From NCBI GenBank assembly GCA_025934595.1, contig JAICXU010000184.1:1-6631 (forward strand): a DNA stretch of 6,631 nucleotides. Direction: 5' to 3'. Source of the stretch: Polyangiaceae bacterium. GTDB lineage: Bacteria; Myxococcota_A; Polyangia; Polyangiales; Polyangiaceae. The position numbers and the translations under genes are program-made. Every line of letters begins with the position of its first letter. The stretch's first letter is position 1. The notes under the pieces were generated by a model. It did no database searches, was not told the origin of the DNA, and worked only from the letters and a program-made list of their open reading frames with translations. Shown in pieces: positions 6,014 to 6,631 of the stretch.

Positions 6014-6631
6014 TTGAATCTCGAGCCGTGCGATCTCGAAGCGGAAGAAGAGCTCGAGCGCGTCGGTCGGGCGCGCCTCTTTCGTTCGAGCGACAAAAAT
6101 AGCGAAATTTGGCGGTTTTCGCGCGAGGACGAGCGCCCGGCGAAACGTCTGCTCGACCTCGGTGCGGCACGCATCGGCGGATTTTCGCGCGGCGGGATCG
6201 ACGAGGCCGGCGTGTGGCTCGTTCGAAAAACGATCACGTCTGCGCGCGGCGATCGCGGGACGCGACCTTGGCGCGAGGTGCTCGGCATCGTGCATGCGCT
6301 CGCGGAGGCTCTTCATGCCTGCGAGTCGCGCGGCCTCCTTCCGGGACCGCTGCGCTGGTCGGAGCTCTCGCTCGATCCGCCGTGCATCGCCGCAGAATCT
6401 CTCGTGCGTGCGATCGCGGGTGCGTCGTCGTCCGACGCGCGCGCGAGCTCCGAGCCGTCGCTCAAATGGACACCGCCGGAGCAAGCCGCGGGCGCGGCGT
6501 GGGATGGCGCCGCGAATCGATACGTGCTCGGGCTCGTCGCGTACCGACTGATCTCCGGTGGTCATCCTTTCGAAGGCGGCGGGCTTCGTCATGCTGCGCA
6601 AGCGCAAGCATCGAGCGAGCCGGCGCCGTTC
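6014..6631 (+). CDS. Kinase-like protein lacking catalytic residues (pseudokinase); C-terminus beyond the window
   Basis: An open frame of 206 codons running to the right edge. Its C-terminal half follows kinase subdomains VIII-X: KWTPPEQAAG (151-160) corresponds to the SPEQ loop, and NRYVLGLVAYRLISGGHPF (168-186) corresponds to SDLYSLGLIFYELLAGKPPF of the upstream kinase. VLGIVHALAEALHACESRG (89-107) resembles the helix before the catalytic loop. There, HRDLKPEN is replaced by PGPLRWSE (110-117), removing the catalytic Asp and the metal-binding Asn. No DFG is found (AESL at about 127-130), and the subdomain IX Asp is Asn168. No glycine loop is recognisable. It should be unable to transfer phosphate by the usual mechanism. 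TTG 6014 is the first possible start because the kinase stop is in the same frame; its Shine-Dalgarno is weak. Close spacing implies co-transcription with the kinase. Regulator or scaffold of kinase signalling is an inference. Confidence 0.85.
   Translation, partial: MNLEPCDLEAEEELERVGRARLFRSSDKNSEIWRFSREDERPAKRLLDLGAARIGGFSRGGIDEAGVWLVRKTITSARGDRGTRPWREVLGIVHALAEALHACESRGLLPGPLRWSELSLDPPCIAAESLVRAIAGASSSDARASSEPSLKWTPPEQAAGAAWDGAANRYVLGLVAYRLISGGHPFEGGGLRHAAQAQASSEPAPF

Noticed and set aside
5078..6607. 509-codon minus-strand open frame across the kinase and pseudokinase
   Set aside because: It is Arg-rich and motif-free, and lies opposite a kinase with every catalytic motif; it is a codon-bias shadow.

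Overview
The window is GC-rich with codon usage to match (many TCG, CGC, GAG and CTC codons). It carries a membrane-anchored eukaryote-like Ser/Thr kinase followed by a kinase-like relative. I infer a Myxococcota/Polyangiales-type chromosome. That assignment rests on style and gene content only; there is no rRNA or other phylogenetic marker here.

Layout: 1-2028 (minus) is the first 676 codons of a DUF3417-type alpha-glucan phosphorylase (glgP), cut by the left edge. A 134-bp AT-rich divergent intergenic region follows, holding a perfect 8-bp-arm palindrome. 2163-3188 (plus) is a YheT-type alpha/beta hydrolase. It runs tail to tail, 17 bp apart, into 3206-4201 (minus), a two-domain fumarylacetoacetate-hydrolase-family enzyme. 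Only 14 bp separate that gene's start from the start of a divergent NUDIX hydrolase (4216-4707, plus). A 67-bp gap with two small dyads and a TACAAT promoter element leads into a transmembrane PknB-like kinase (4775-6004, plus). Nine bases after its stop, in the same reading frame, a kinase-fold protein begins (6014 to the right edge) that has lost its catalytic motifs.

How the genes work together: glgP releases glucose-1-phosphate from storage glucan. The hydrolase, FAA enzyme and NUDIX protein look like unrelated metabolic or housekeeping enzymes packed by chance or economy, and nothing in the sequence ties them into one pathway. The kinase and pseudokinase are the only pair that clearly looks functional: a membrane-anchored active RD kinase with a probably cytoplasmic catalytically dead partner. 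No mobile element, CRISPR array, tRNA or rRNA was seen. Every stretch over 300 bases is covered by a gene. Many very long overlapping open frames exist in this GC-rich DNA and are treated as shadows.
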